This document shows, piece after piece, positions 27,982 to 36,568 of a stretch of 64,000 nt of DNA (its first letter is position 1; every line of letters begins with the position of its first letter). Source of the DNA: Alphaproteobacteria bacterium (GTDB taxonomy: Bacteria; Pseudomonadota; Alphaproteobacteria; Rhodobacterales; Rhodobacteraceae). The notes under the pieces are model-generated. The model saw only the letters and a program-made list of their open reading frames with translations. It was not told where the DNA came from and did not search any database. The translations under genes and the position numbers were made by a program. The DNA lies in the NCBI GenBank assembly GCA_030424865.1, contig JAUHVR010000017.1, forward strand, positions 57,019-121,018, in the 5' to 3' direction.

Positions 27982-29745
27982 ATGAGTTCGCAAGAGATCA
28001 GACGCCGGCGCGCCCGGCGCAATGGCCCGCTCAGCTGGCGGGTGCGCGTCGCACTTGGCGTGCTTATGGTGCTGGCGATCGTCACCGTCTGGTTCACGAA
28101 CTGGCTGCTCACCGAGCGATTTACCGAGACGACCCGCAACCGCGCAGAGCTGCGGATGGCGCTGTACAGCGGCAACCTACTGTCCGAATTGCGCCGGAAT
28201 TCGATTGTCCCGCAACTGCTGTCGCGGGACCCCGCGCTGATTGGAGCATTGAATTCAAACGATTTTTCTCAAAGCTCGGCACGTCTGATTTCCTATGTCG
28301 ATGAAATTGGCGCGGCCTCGCTGATGCTTCTGGACCGGGACGGGCGTACCGTCGCGGCCACCGACCGGTCGCGCCTTGGCGAACAGCATCGCCAACAGCC
28401 CTATTTCGTCGATGCGCAGCGGTCGAACGCGACGGTTTTCACGGCCAAGCGTCTGGACACCGGGGCCTACAGCTTCACCTACTCGCGCCGCATCGAAAAC
28501 CAGAATCAGGCGCTTGGTGTGATCGTGGTCGAGGTGGACCTGCACAAATTCGAACGCGCTTGGGCCGGAATTTCAGACGCTGTTCTGGTGACGAACTCTG
28601 AAGGCGAGATCATCCTGTCCACCGAGCCTCGCTGGCGCGGGTTGACCGAAACCGAGGCATTGCAGCGCCAACCGGCCGTGGGGGCCATCGAACGTGCCAT
28701 CCAGGCGACCGCCGATTGGACGGCCCTGCCTGCTGACGCCTATCTGCGCGGCGAAGCCGTGATGCGCATGGAAGGCCGCATTCCGTTCCGGGGCTGGCGC
28801 ATGGCAAGCTTTACGACCTATGCCAGCGTGCGCGAACGTGTGAATGGCGTCCTGGCGATCGAAATCATGGGCTTTGCCCTTTTGGCGGCACTGGCGTTTT
28901 ACTTCCTCAGCCGCAAAACGGCCCTGCGCATGGCGCTGTTTCAACGGGAATCGGCAGAGCTGCGGGTTCTGAACGCCCGCCTGCAGCGCGAGATTGCGGC
29001 GCGCGAAACCGTTCAGAAAAACCTGGCCGTGGCGGAACAGACCCTGGCGCAAAGTTCGAAACTTGCGGCCCTGGGCGAAATGTCTGCTGCGGTCAGCCAC
29101 GAGTTGAACCAACCCCTGGCGGCAATGAAGACCTATCTGGCAGGCGCCCGTCTGTTGTTGCGGCGCAACCGCCCGGACGAGGCGCTTAGCGCGTTCCACC
29201 GGATCGATGATCTGATCGAGCGCATGGGGGCGATCACCCGGCAACTAAAATCCTACGCGCGCAAAGGGCAGGGCGAATTCAGCCCGGTCGACATGAAAGA
29301 GGCGCTGACCTCTTCGTTGTCGATGATGGAGCCGCAACTGCGGGAACGGCAGGTGCGCATCTCGAAAGTTGTGCCCGAAGACCCGCTGCGGGTCATGGGA
29401 GACCGTATGCGGATCGAGCAGGTCATGATCAACCTGCTGCGCAACGCTCTGGACGCCACAAAGGGATCGACCCACCCCGAGATCGAGATCATTCTGGCCT
29501 CGGGCGAAACCGCCACCCTGTCTGTGCGTGACAACGGGCATGGGATCGAGGATCTGGATGCACTGTTTGAACCCTTCTACACCACCAAGCAGCCCGGCGA
29601 CGGGGTTGGCCTGGGGCTGGCGATTTCCTCGGGGATCGTCTCGGACCTGGGGGGCCGCCTGACCGCCCGCAACGCCGAGGCCGGCGGCGCGGTCTTCGAG
29701 ATGCAACTGCCAGTGCTGAACGAAACAACAGAAGCTGCGGAGTAA
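27982..29745 (+). CDS. dctB: C4-dicarboxylate sensor histidine kinase
   Basis: Membrane sensor kinase of the DctB type, 587 residues. TM1 lies at about residues 25-46 and a double-PAS-like periplasmic sensor at roughly 47-290 (SFTYSRRIENQNQALGVIVV). TM2 is near 295-315 (LAIEIMGFALLAALAFYFLS). A coiled coil and then HisKA follow with MSAAVSHELNQPLAAMKTYL (phospho-His) and the ATPase with NLLRNALDAT and VGLGLAISSGIV. It presumably senses succinate, malate or fumarate. It is coupled to the response regulator gene 4 bases downstream. No DctPQM transporter is in the window. Confidence 0.9.
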   Translation: MSSQEIRRRRARRNGPLSWRVRVALGVLMVLAIVTVWFTNWLLTERFTETTRNRAELRMALYSGNLLSELRRNSIVPQLLSRDPALIGALNSNDFSQSSARLISYVDEIGAASLMLLDRDGRTVAATDRSRLGEQHRQQPYFVDAQRSNATVFTAKRLDTGAYSFTYSRRIENQNQALGVIVVEVDLHKFERAWAGISDAVLVTNSEGEIILSTEPRWRGLTETEALQRQPAVGAIERAIQATADWTALPADAYLRGEAVMRMEGRIPFRGWRMASFTTYASVRERVNGVLAIEIMGFALLAALAFYFLSRKTALRMALFQRESAELRVLNARLQREIAARETVQKNLAVAEQTLAQSSKLAALGEMSAAVSHELNQPLAAMKTYLAGARLLLRRNRPDEALSAFHRIDDLIERMGAITRQLKSYARKGQGEFSPVDMKEALTSSLSMMEPQLRERQVRISKVVPEDPLRVMGDRMRIEQVMINLLRNALDATKGSTHPEIEIILASGETATLSVRDNGHGIEDLDALFEPFYTTKQPGDGVGLGLAISSGIVSDLGGRLTARNAEAGGAVFEMQLPVLNETTEAAE

Positions 29746-29749
29746 GCAG

Positions 29750-31084
29750 ATGTCAAAACAGATGAAAATCGCGATTGTCGATGACGAGCAGGACATGCGC
29801 CAATCGATCAGCCAGTGGTTGGCGCTGTCAGGGTATGACACCGAGACTTTTGCCAGCGGCGAAGAGGCGCTGAGTGCTGTCGGCCCGGATTATCCGGGTA
29901 TCGTGATCTCGGACATCAAGATGCCGGGCATGGACGGCATCCAGCTGTTGCGCAAGCTGATGGGCCACGACAGCGCGTTGCCGGTGATCATGGTCACCGG
30001 CCACGGTGACGTGCCCATGGCGGTCGAGGCGATGCGGATCGGGGCTTTCGATTTCCTTGAAAAGCCGTTCAACCCTGACCGGATGACCGAACTGGCCAAG
30101 AAGGCCACCAACAAGCGCCGGCTGATCCTCGACAACCGTGCCCTGCGGCGCGAGCTGTCGGATGGCACGCAGCTGATGTCAAAACTGATCGGCGCTTCGC
30201 CGATCATGGAGCGGCTGCGCGAAGATATCCTGGACCTTGGTCAGGCCGACGGTCATGTCCTGATCGATGGAGAAACGGGCACCGGCAAGACGCTGGTCGC
30301 CCACGCGCTTCACGCGGTGGGGTCCCGGGCGGGCAAACCCTTTGTCCTGCTCAGCTGCGCGGCCTTTGACGAAGACGCGCTGGTGCGCCGCCTGTTCGGT
30401 CCTGTGCAACCCGAGGACAACCGTCTTCCGGCCGTCGAAGAGGCCCGCGGCGGCACATTGGTGCTGGAGGACATAGAGGCCATGTCGGACGGCGTTCAGG
30501 CACGTCTGCTGAGCGCGATCAACGATCAGGGCAACCCGCCCGAGACGCGCATCGTGGCGATCTGCAACATGCAGGACGAGGGCCGTACCTGCGAAGACGC
30601 CCTGCGCTCGGACCTTTTCTACCGTCTTGCCGCCCTGCGTATCACGGTGCCGCCACTGCGCAGCCGTGGTGAAGACATCCTGACGCTTTTCACACGCACG
30701 TCGGAAAAATTTGCCGAGGAGTATGGCTGCGACGCGCCCAAGGTCTCGGCCCAGGAGGCGGCGCAGCTGCTGCAGGCGCCCTGGCCGGGGAATGTGCGGC
30801 AGCTGGTCAACCTGTCGGAACGCGCGGTGCTGCAGTCACGGCGCGGGTCGGGGACCATCGCGTCGCTTCTGATGAACGACCACGACGAGATGCAGCCGGT
30901 GATGACCACCGAAGGCAAGCCATTGAAGGAATATGTCGAGGCCTTTGAGCGCATGTTGATCGATAATACGATGCGGCGTCATCGTGGCTCTATCGCATCT
31001 GTGATGGAAGAACTCTGCCTGCCGCGCCGGACGTTGAACGAAAAGATGGCGAAATACGGATTGCAGCGCGCAGACTATCTGTAA
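29750..31084 (+). CDS. dctD: DctD-like response regulator lacking the GAFTGA motif
   Basis: 444 residues: receiver domain with phospho-Asp in VISDIKMPGMDG, AAA+ domain (about 150-380) and a C-terminal Fis-type HTH (RGSIASVMEELCLPRRTLNE). Walker A is intact (GETGTGKT). The L1 loop that should read LFGH...GAFTGA is instead LFGPVQPEDNRLPAVEEARG, and the Walker B acidic pair reads GGTLVLEDIE rather than LDE. GAFTGA contacts sigma-54, so this protein probably cannot act as a normal sigma-54 activator. A similar loss is known in Rhodobacter capsulatus NtrC, which works with sigma-70. Confidence 0.9.
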   Translation: MSKQMKIAIVDDEQDMRQSISQWLALSGYDTETFASGEEALSAVGPDYPGIVISDIKMPGMDGIQLLRKLMGHDSALPVIMVTGHGDVPMAVEAMRIGAFDFLEKPFNPDRMTELAKKATNKRRLILDNRALRRELSDGTQLMSKLIGASPIMERLREDILDLGQADGHVLIDGETGTGKTLVAHALHAVGSRAGKPFVLLSCAAFDEDALVRRLFGPVQPEDNRLPAVEEARGGTLVLEDIEAMSDGVQARLLSAINDQGNPPETRIVAICNMQDEGRTCEDALRSDLFYRLAALRITVPPLRSRGEDILTLFTRTSEKFAEEYGCDAPKVSAQEAAQLLQAPWPGNVRQLVNLSERAVLQSRRGSGTIASLLMNDHDEMQPVMTTEGKPLKEYVEAFERMLIDNTMRRHRGSIASVMEELCLPRRTLNEKMAKYGLQRADYL

Positions 31085-31105
31085 GCGCTTGTGGCGTCTC
31101 TCGGA

Positions 31106-31293
31106 CCGGGGGCTCTGCCCCCGGACCCCCGGGAATATTTATCAGCAAGAAGAAACGCAATCTTAGGAAAATACTGGTGATCTGGATGTGCGGTACAGGC
31201 GGGGACGCCGATGACCGCGCAAGGAGAAGCCATGCTTCGGAACAGCCTGTCCCTGGGGATGGGCTGTTTCTTCTTGCGTCAAATATCCCGGGG
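31106..31293. repeat. Inverted pair of ATATTT/CAAGAAGAA intergenic elements with hairpins
   Basis: The 330-bp gap 31085-31414 begins with a CCGGGGGC-TCT-GCCCCCGG hairpin (31106-31124). It continues with GGGAATATTTATCAGCAAGA... (31131-31155) and, in opposite orientation, TTTCTTCTTGCGTCAAATAT... (31266-31293). The latter is identical over 28 bases to 61582-61609. A 16-bp palindrome GGGGCCCATGGGCCCC follows at 31299-31314. No gene is supported in the gap. It resembles REP-type elements common in Rhodobacteraceae. Confidence 0.75.
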
Positions 31294-31314
31294 GATCAGG
31301 GGCCCATGGGCCCC

Positions 31315-31337
31315 AAAGGGGGCAGCGCCCCCTTTTT
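31315..31337 (+). terminator. Intrinsic terminator in the dctD-rocF gap
   Basis: AAAGGGGGC-AGC-GCCCCCTTTTT: 9-bp stem, 3-base loop and T-run on the plus strand; usable for transcripts leaving dctD. Confidence 0.75.
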
Positions 31338-31414
31338 CGCAGGCGGCTTGTCCGCCTGAACATCCTGCCGCGCCGCAGGCGCGACCAGTCGACAGTCGGG
31401 ATCAGGCGCCGCGC

Positions 31415-32338
31415 TTACAGAAAACTGCGTGTCGGCCTGTCGAAAACGCGCCGCCCAAAGGCCGAGGCCGCAAGGTCGACCATCAATTGCGCCGTCCGTC
31501 CGCGCTCGTCCAGCATGGGGTTCAGTTCAACAAGGTCCAATGAGGTCATCAGACCACTGTCATGTACCATCTCCATGACCAGATGCGCCTCGCGCACGGT
31601 TGCACCGCCGGGGACAGTTGTCCCAACCGCGGGCGCAACGGAAGGGTCCAGAAAATCGACATCCAGTGACACATGCAAAGCGCCGTTGGCTTGTGCAACC
31701 TTGTCAAGAAAGGCTGACAACGGCCGCGCAATTCCGTTTTCGTCGATATCGCGCATGTCGTGATACGTGATCCCGCTTGCCGTCAGCATGTCATGTTCCG
31801 GCCCATCCACCGAACGCAACCCGATGATGCAGGTGTTTGCCTCGGGAACGGGATGTTCGAACGCGGGAAAGGCGTCGAACCCGGGTTGGCCCGTCAGATA
31901 CGCCATGGGTGTGCCGTGCAGATTTCCCGATGAGGTCGTTTGCGGCGTGTGGAAATCGCTGTGCGCGTCGAGCCACAGCACAAAAAGTGGTTGCCCGCTT
32001 TGCGCCGCATGACGCGCGGCGCCGTGGACGGATCCAAGCGACAGGCTGTGGTCGCCGCCCAGGAACACTGGTACCGACGCCGCTTGCAGGGCAGCGAATG
32101 CTGCCGCGCTCAGTGACCGGGTCCATCCTACGGTTTCGGCAAGCCCGAACAGGTGGGGCGCGGCATCAAGCGCGACCGCCTCGGGTGTGAGGTTCGCGCC
32201 TGTTGTGACCTCATGTCCAAGATCACGCAGCGCTTTGTCCAGACCCGCAGTGCGATAGGCATCTGGCCCCATCAGGCACCCGGCGCGCCGCTTGCCGCTG
32301 TCGACCGGCGCACCGATCAGGGTGATGGAATTTGCCAT
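31415..32338 (-). CDS. rocF: Arginase
   Basis: Mn-dependent ureohydrolase converting arginine to ornithine and urea. Metal ligands are visible in FLGGDHSLSLG (His), LWLDAHSDFHT (Asp/His/Asp) and VSLDVDFLDPS (two Asp). ATG 32338 with GGAGG upstream gives 307 residues, the typical arginase length. Specificity for arginine rather than agmatine follows from the overall match to RocF (N-terminal ITLIGAPVDSGKRRAGCLMG). Confidence 0.92.
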   Translation of the reverse strand: MANSITLIGAPVDSGKRRAGCLMGPDAYRTAGLDKALRDLGHEVTTGANLTPEAVALDAAPHLFGLAETVGWTRSLSAAAFAALQAASVPVFLGGDHSLSLGSVHGAARHAAQSGQPLFVLWLDAHSDFHTPQTTSSGNLHGTPMAYLTGQPGFDAFPAFEHPVPEANTCIIGLRSVDGPEHDMLTASGITYHDMRDIDENGIARPLSAFLDKVAQANGALHVSLDVDFLDPSVAPAVGTTVPGGATVREAHLVMEMVHDSGLMTSLDLVELNPMLDERGRTAQLMVDLAASAFGRRVFDRPTRSFL

Positions 32339-32369
32339 GGTGCGCGCCTCCGATCGGGACCTGCAGATC

Positions 32370-32834
32370 TCAGGCCCTGGCGCGGGCGGCCATGGCCCAC
32401 AGGACGGCAAGGCCCAGTGAAATCAACATGTTCCAGTTGGCCATGGACAGGCCGAACATGTCCCAGGGGATCTGGTCACATTGAACGAGCGGTGCATTGT
32501 TGATCGCCTCGAGCAGTTCCTGCGGAGAAAGATTAGATATGTCGGGAGCCGAGCAGCTTTGCAGCCCCTCCCACCATTTCCGCTCGACACCGGTGTGGAA
32601 CAGTGCCACGCCCGCCGTTGCCAGCGCCGCGACCAGCCCCAGGATGGGCAAGAGCGAACCGGGCAGCACCAGTGCCACTGCTCCGATGAGGATCGCCGCG
32701 ACATGCGGGTAGCGCTGCCAGATGCAGAGTTTGCAGGGCGGCAACTGTCCGATGTACTGAAATGCCAGGGCGCCCAGCATCAGGGCCAGGGAGCCACCGG
32801 CGGCCAGTAATATCAGCGTGTTCCGTTTCAGCAT
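32370..32834 (-). CDS. dsbB: Disulfide bond formation protein DsbB
   Basis: 154-residue inner-membrane protein with four hydrophobic segments that reoxidises DsbA using ubiquinone. The first periplasmic Cys pair is in LPPCKLCIWQRYPH (CxxC). The second pair is formed by Cys in GLQSCSAPD and VQCDQIPWDMFG. The ATG overlaps the yqaA stop (TGATG), so the two are coupled. Confidence 0.92.
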   Translation of the reverse strand: MLKRNTLILLAAGGSLALMLGALAFQYIGQLPPCKLCIWQRYPHVAAILIGAVALVLPGSLLPILGLVAALATAGVALFHTGVERKWWEGLQSCSAPDISNLSPQELLEAINNAPLVQCDQIPWDMFGLSMANWNMLISLGLAVLWAMAARARA

Positions 32835-33412
32835 CACAGGTACCTCACGAGGAAAAAGCCTCCGATCAGAAGCACGACAAAGGCGGAAAAGACAAGCCCC
32901 AGACGGCGTTCGATGAAGTCCCGGACGGGCTCTCCGAAGGCGCGCAACAGCCCGGCAACGATGAAAAAGCGCAGGCCCCGCGCCAGGATCGATGTGGCGA
33001 TGAAAGTCCCCAGTGGCATCGCTGTCCAGCCCGACATGATGGTGATCACTTTGTAGGGGAAGGGCGTGATGCCCGCCGTCAGCACCGCCCAGAAGCCGAA
33101 ATCGTTGAACCGCGTGTTGAATTCGGCCATCGAGTCGGCCTTGCCGAGGGCAGCAAGGATTGGCTGGCCGATGCCTTCGTAAAAGAAATACCCGATGCCG
33201 TAGCCCGCGAGGCCGCCCAGAACCGAGGACACCATGGCCACAAGCGCGATCAGCCAGGCGCGCGAGGGACGGGCAAGGATCATCGGGATCATCAGCACGT
33301 CCGGCGGGATCGGGAAGACCGAGCTTTCCACAAAGGCCACAACCGCCAGCACCCAAAGGGCGCGGGGATGGTCGGCCAGCGACATTGTCCAGTCATAAAG
33401 AGATTTCAGCAT
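32834..33412 (-). CDS. yqaA: YqaA/DedA-like VTT-domain membrane protein
   Basis: 192-residue SNARE-associated (VTT, DedA superfamily) membrane protein. It contains ESSVFPIPPDVLMIPMILAR (Glu and Pro-rich re-entrant motif), GGLAGYGIGYFF and TAGITPFPYKVITIMSG. DedA-type proteins are linked to lipid flipping and membrane-potential maintenance. ATG 33412 is chosen; a longer frame adds 16 basic residues without similarity. It is co-transcribed with dsbB. Confidence 0.88.
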   Translation of the reverse strand: MLKSLYDWTMSLADHPRALWVLAVVAFVESSVFPIPPDVLMIPMILARPSRAWLIALVAMVSSVLGGLAGYGIGYFFYEGIGQPILAALGKADSMAEFNTRFNDFGFWAVLTAGITPFPYKVITIMSGWTAMPLGTFIATSILARGLRFFIVAGLLRAFGEPVRDFIERRLGLVFSAFVVLLIGGFFLVRYL

Positions 33413-33496
33413 CCGCCACGCACCACAGTTCTTGCTGCGGACGTCATGACGGCTTCGCACGGCAAAGGCAACCGCGTCACGCTAACTTGAAGAAAG

Positions 33497-33582
33497 TGGT
33501 ACAGGTGGTGGGAATCGAACCCACACTCCCTTTCGGGAAGCGGATTTTGAATCCGCCGCGTCTACCGTTCCGCCACACCTGC
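33497..33582 (-). tRNA. tRNA-Leu (CAA)
   Basis: 86-base cloverleaf with encoded CCA: acceptor GCAGGTG/CACCTGT, long variable arm (CTTCCCGAAAGGGAG) typical of leucine tRNAs, anticodon loop TTCAAAA with anticodon CAA, T-loop GGTTCGATTCC. Confidence 0.95.
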
Positions 33583-33763
33583 AAATTGGTCCGCTGTCTG
33601 CGCGATTCGTGGTCGGAAATCCGGCCTGATCCGCAGGACCAATCGTGTTCTGAATGCCGGTTCTAGCCAAGCTGGCGCGGCCCGTCCAGATGGAAACGTC
33701 AGGGCCGCGCAGATCGTGTTTCTTGTGTGGCGCAGGGGCGGGGGCCCTTGCGCCATATGCCGT

Positions 33764-34909
33764 TTACAGCAGGTCGCGGGCTGCGAGGTTCCGCATCAGA
33801 TGGCTGATGCCAAAGGTCCACTCGGGGCATTCGGTGGACAGCTGGACCTCGTTGGTCAGCGATCCCAGGCCTTCGGAGCGAATCGAGACCACGTCACCCA
33901 GCTTGTGGGTGAAGCCTTCGCCGGGCACATCGCGGTCCTCGGTTGGTGCAAAGAGTGTCCCGAGATACAGCATGATGCCGTCCGGGTACTGGTGGTGGCG
34001 ACCTATCGTTTGGCGCACCAGATCCTCGGGGTCGCGGCTGATCTCGGACATCGAGCTTTGCCCATTCAGCAGGTAGCCGTCGGTTCCGGACACGGTCATG
34101 GTCAGTTCCGCCTTGCGCACATCGTCCAGCGAAAAGCCATCGTCGAACAGCCGGATCATCGGGCCGATAGCGGCCGAGGCGTTGTTGTCCTTGGCTTTCG
34201 ACAGCAAGAGCGCCGAGCGGCCCTCGACGTCGCGCAGGTTCACGTCGTTGCCCAGGCACGCGCCGACGATACGGCCCGTCGAGGTGACGGCCAGAACCAC
34301 TTCGGGTTCGGGGTTGTTCCATGTCGATATCGGGTGCAGCCCGACCTTGGCACCGGGCCCCATCGCGGACAGGACCTGCGCTTTCGAAAAGACCTCGGCA
34401 TCCGGGCCGATGCCCACCTCGAGGTATTGCGACCACAGGTCCTCTTTGATCAGGGCCTCTTTGACCTTGGCGGCCTCTTCAGACCCGGCCCGGATGTTGC
34501 GCAGGCTGTCGCCGATCGCCTCGCCGACCCGGGCGCGGATCTGTTCGGCCAGTTGCGGGTCGCCTGCGGCGCGCTCTTCGATCACGCGTTCGACCATAGA
34601 GCTGGCAAAGGTCACGCCGCACGCCTTGACCGCCTGCAGATCACAGGGCGCCAGGAAATAGGGCTGGGCGCCGCCAACAGGGTTGGAGGCGATTTCGTCC
34701 AGGGTGCCGACACGCTCGCCTTCTGCGGCCTGCACATAGGCCAGGGGATCGTCCATTTCGCAGATATCCCGCACCAGCGGGGCCCTGGTGCTGGTGATGT
34801 CGATCACATGTCCGTCCCGCAAGGTGACCACCGAAGGCCCCTGCACATCAGGGCGCCAGATCCGGCCCAACCAGGTGCCGGCCAGTTCAGCTTCGGTCAG
34901 AAAGCTCAT
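33764..34909 (-). CDS. FAH-family 2-keto-3-deoxy sugar acid dehydratase (XylX-like)
   Basis: 381-residue fumarylacetoacetate-hydrolase-fold protein. It has the long N-terminal region (WLGRIWRPDVQGPSVVTLRD) seen in 2-keto-3-deoxypentonate dehydratases such as Caulobacter XylX, and the FAH metal site in EPEVVLAVTSTGRIVG (Glu) and NDVNLRD. It would convert a 2-keto-3-deoxypentonate to alpha-ketoglutaric semialdehyde, which the dehydrogenase at 40412-41920 oxidises. Sugar stereochemistry cannot be told. An FAD-linked oxidase gene lies 72 bp upstream in the same direction. Confidence 0.8.
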   Translation of the reverse strand: MSFLTEAELAGTWLGRIWRPDVQGPSVVTLRDGHVIDITSTRAPLVRDICEMDDPLAYVQAAEGERVGTLDEIASNPVGGAQPYFLAPCDLQAVKACGVTFASSMVERVIEERAAGDPQLAEQIRARVGEAIGDSLRNIRAGSEEAAKVKEALIKEDLWSQYLEVGIGPDAEVFSKAQVLSAMGPGAKVGLHPISTWNNPEPEVVLAVTSTGRIVGACLGNDVNLRDVEGRSALLLSKAKDNNASAAIGPMIRLFDDGFSLDDVRKAELTMTVSGTDGYLLNGQSSMSEISRDPEDLVRQTIGRHHQYPDGIMLYLGTLFAPTEDRDVPGEGFTHKLGDVVSIRSEGLGSLTNEVQLSTECPEWTFGISHLMRNLAARDLL

Positions 34910-34981
34910 TTCAGTATCCCTTTCACGCGTCGTAAGTGCTATGGGGCAGTCCGGAGACCGGAAGGGTCGCGGACATCGAGG

Positions 34982-36433
34982 TCATTTCGAGGTGGCCCCT
35001 GTCCGGGTCTCTGTCAGCAGGCAACCGGGGTTCAGCAGGGAGTGGGGGTCAAGAACGTGCTTGATCGCCTGTGCGATATCGCGCTCGGCGGGGGCGAGCC
35101 GGGCCTCATAGGCCGCCCGGCGACTGCGGCCGATGCCATGTTCGGCGCTGATGCTGCCGTCATACGTGTCGACAATCGGGTAAAGCGCGCCCAGCATTTC
35201 AGAAATGGCCCCCCGGACAACAGCGTCGTCCAAGCCTTTGGGCGGCAGGGCATTGAGGTGAATGTTGCCGTCACCGATATGGCCGTAGGACATAACTGAC
35301 CAGCTTGGGTGCAATTTGGACAGCGTGGCCTGTGCCTCGAGGATGAAATCGGGCAGGCTGGTGATCGGCACAGAGATGTCGGTGCGCAAATGGCGGCCAT
35401 AGGTGGGCTGTGCCTCGACCATGGCTTCGCGAATGGCCCAGAGGTCCTTACTCTGGGTCAGGCTTTCGGCCATTGTTCCATCGACGACCAACCCCTCGCT
35501 CATGGCGGCGTCAAGAAAGCCCTCGGTCAAGGCGCGCAGATCCAGCGGGCCCGAACAGGTGAGCTCCAGAAGCACATAGATTTCGTGCGGGACTTCAAGT
35601 GGGTCGCGCAGCGCGGATTGGTGCTCGAGCGCAAGTTCAATGCAGGCGCGCGGGATCAGTTCGAACGCCGTCAGCAGATCGGCGCAATAGCTGCGCGCCA
35701 TGTTGTAAAGCGCCACAACTCCTTGCAGATCCTCGAGCGCCAATAGCGCCGTTTCGCGTGATTGCACACCGGGGAACAGCTTGACCGAAACGGCGGTGAT
35801 CACGCCCAGCGTGCCCTCGGTGCCGATGAAAAGCTGTTTCAGATCCAGCCCGCGGTTGTCCTTGCGCAACTTGCTGAGTGTATCGACCACGGTTCCGTCG
35901 GCCAGAACCACCTCGAGCCCCAGAACCAGATCGCGGGTCATGCCGTAGCGCAGCACGTTCAGCCCCCCGGCATTGGTCGAGACAGCACCACCAATCTGCG
36001 CGGATCCCTGCGCGCCAAAGGCCAATGGAAAGCTGCGGCCGGCCTCGGCTGCGAGGTCCTGCACATCCTGAACGATGCACCCGGCTTCCACTTCGGCGGT
36101 GTCATTCGCCGCATCAAGCTCGCGCACCGCATTCATGCGCTTGAGGCTGAGCAGCACACCCCGAGAGGCGTCTGCCGTATGACTACCCCCCACCAAACCC
36201 GTGTGTCCCCCTTGTGGCACCACGGCCAACCCCTGCGCGTGACAGTAAGACATGATCTGTGACACGTCCCGCGTTGATCCGGGCAGCACAACACACAGGG
36301 GCGTGGAAACGTATTCGCCAGTCCAGTCCTTCAGATAAGGAGAGGTCGGGTCACGTTCTTCCAGGACGTATTGCGCCCCTACTATGTCCCGCATCGCCTC
36401 CAGGTGCGGGACAGCGGACAAAACCCGGGTCAT
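34982..36433 (-). CDS. FAD-linked oxidase (GlcD/D-2-hydroxyglutarate dehydrogenase type)
   Basis: 483-residue flavoprotein of the VAO family: PCMH FAD-binding domain with VVPQGGHTGLVGGSHTA and GAVSTNAGGLNVLRYGMTRD, and a C-terminal FAD-oxidase domain with SYGHIGDGNIHLN and SAEHGIGRSRR. It oxidises a 2-hydroxyacid such as glycolate, D-lactate or D-2-hydroxyglutarate. ATG 36433 has GGAGAG. It precedes the FAH gene, so glycolate from a Dahms-like branch or a sugar-acid intermediate is a reasonable guess (inference). Confidence 0.85.
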   Translation of the reverse strand: MTRVLSAVPHLEAMRDIVGAQYVLEERDPTSPYLKDWTGEYVSTPLCVVLPGSTRDVSQIMSYCHAQGLAVVPQGGHTGLVGGSHTADASRGVLLSLKRMNAVRELDAANDTAEVEAGCIVQDVQDLAAEAGRSFPLAFGAQGSAQIGGAVSTNAGGLNVLRYGMTRDLVLGLEVVLADGTVVDTLSKLRKDNRGLDLKQLFIGTEGTLGVITAVSVKLFPGVQSRETALLALEDLQGVVALYNMARSYCADLLTAFELIPRACIELALEHQSALRDPLEVPHEIYVLLELTCSGPLDLRALTEGFLDAAMSEGLVVDGTMAESLTQSKDLWAIREAMVEAQPTYGRHLRTDISVPITSLPDFILEAQATLSKLHPSWSVMSYGHIGDGNIHLNALPPKGLDDAVVRGAISEMLGALYPIVDTYDGSISAEHGIGRSRRAAYEARLAPAERDIAQAIKHVLDPHSLLNPGCLLTETRTGATSK

Positions 36434-36482
36434 GACGAATCTCTCCTCCCTGTAGCATGAACATCCTAATGCGGTACAAAAA

Positions 36483-36501
36483 ATTTGTCCAACAATCCTA
36501 C
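36483..36501. promoter_or_regulatory. GntR/FadR-type operator in the divergent oxidase-ADH promoter
   Basis: Contains ATTTGTCCAACAAT with the FadR-subfamily core TTGT-N3-ACAA, midway between the divergent starts at 36433 and 36569. The same 19 bases occur in reverse complement at 40312-40330. Likely bound by the FCD-type GntR encoded at 38305-39021. Confidence 0.6.
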
Positions 36502-36568
36502 AAGATGGTAAGCTCTTCTCAGGACGCGAGTCGGCAAGAGGGCCGCAGCGGCAAAAGAGAGGGACAGG

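Noticed and set aside
33764..34909. Fumarylacetoacetase of tyrosine/homogentisate degradation
   Set aside because: No homogentisate dioxygenase or maleylacetoacetate isomerase nearby, and the long N-terminal region fits sugar-acid dehydratases of the XylX type better.
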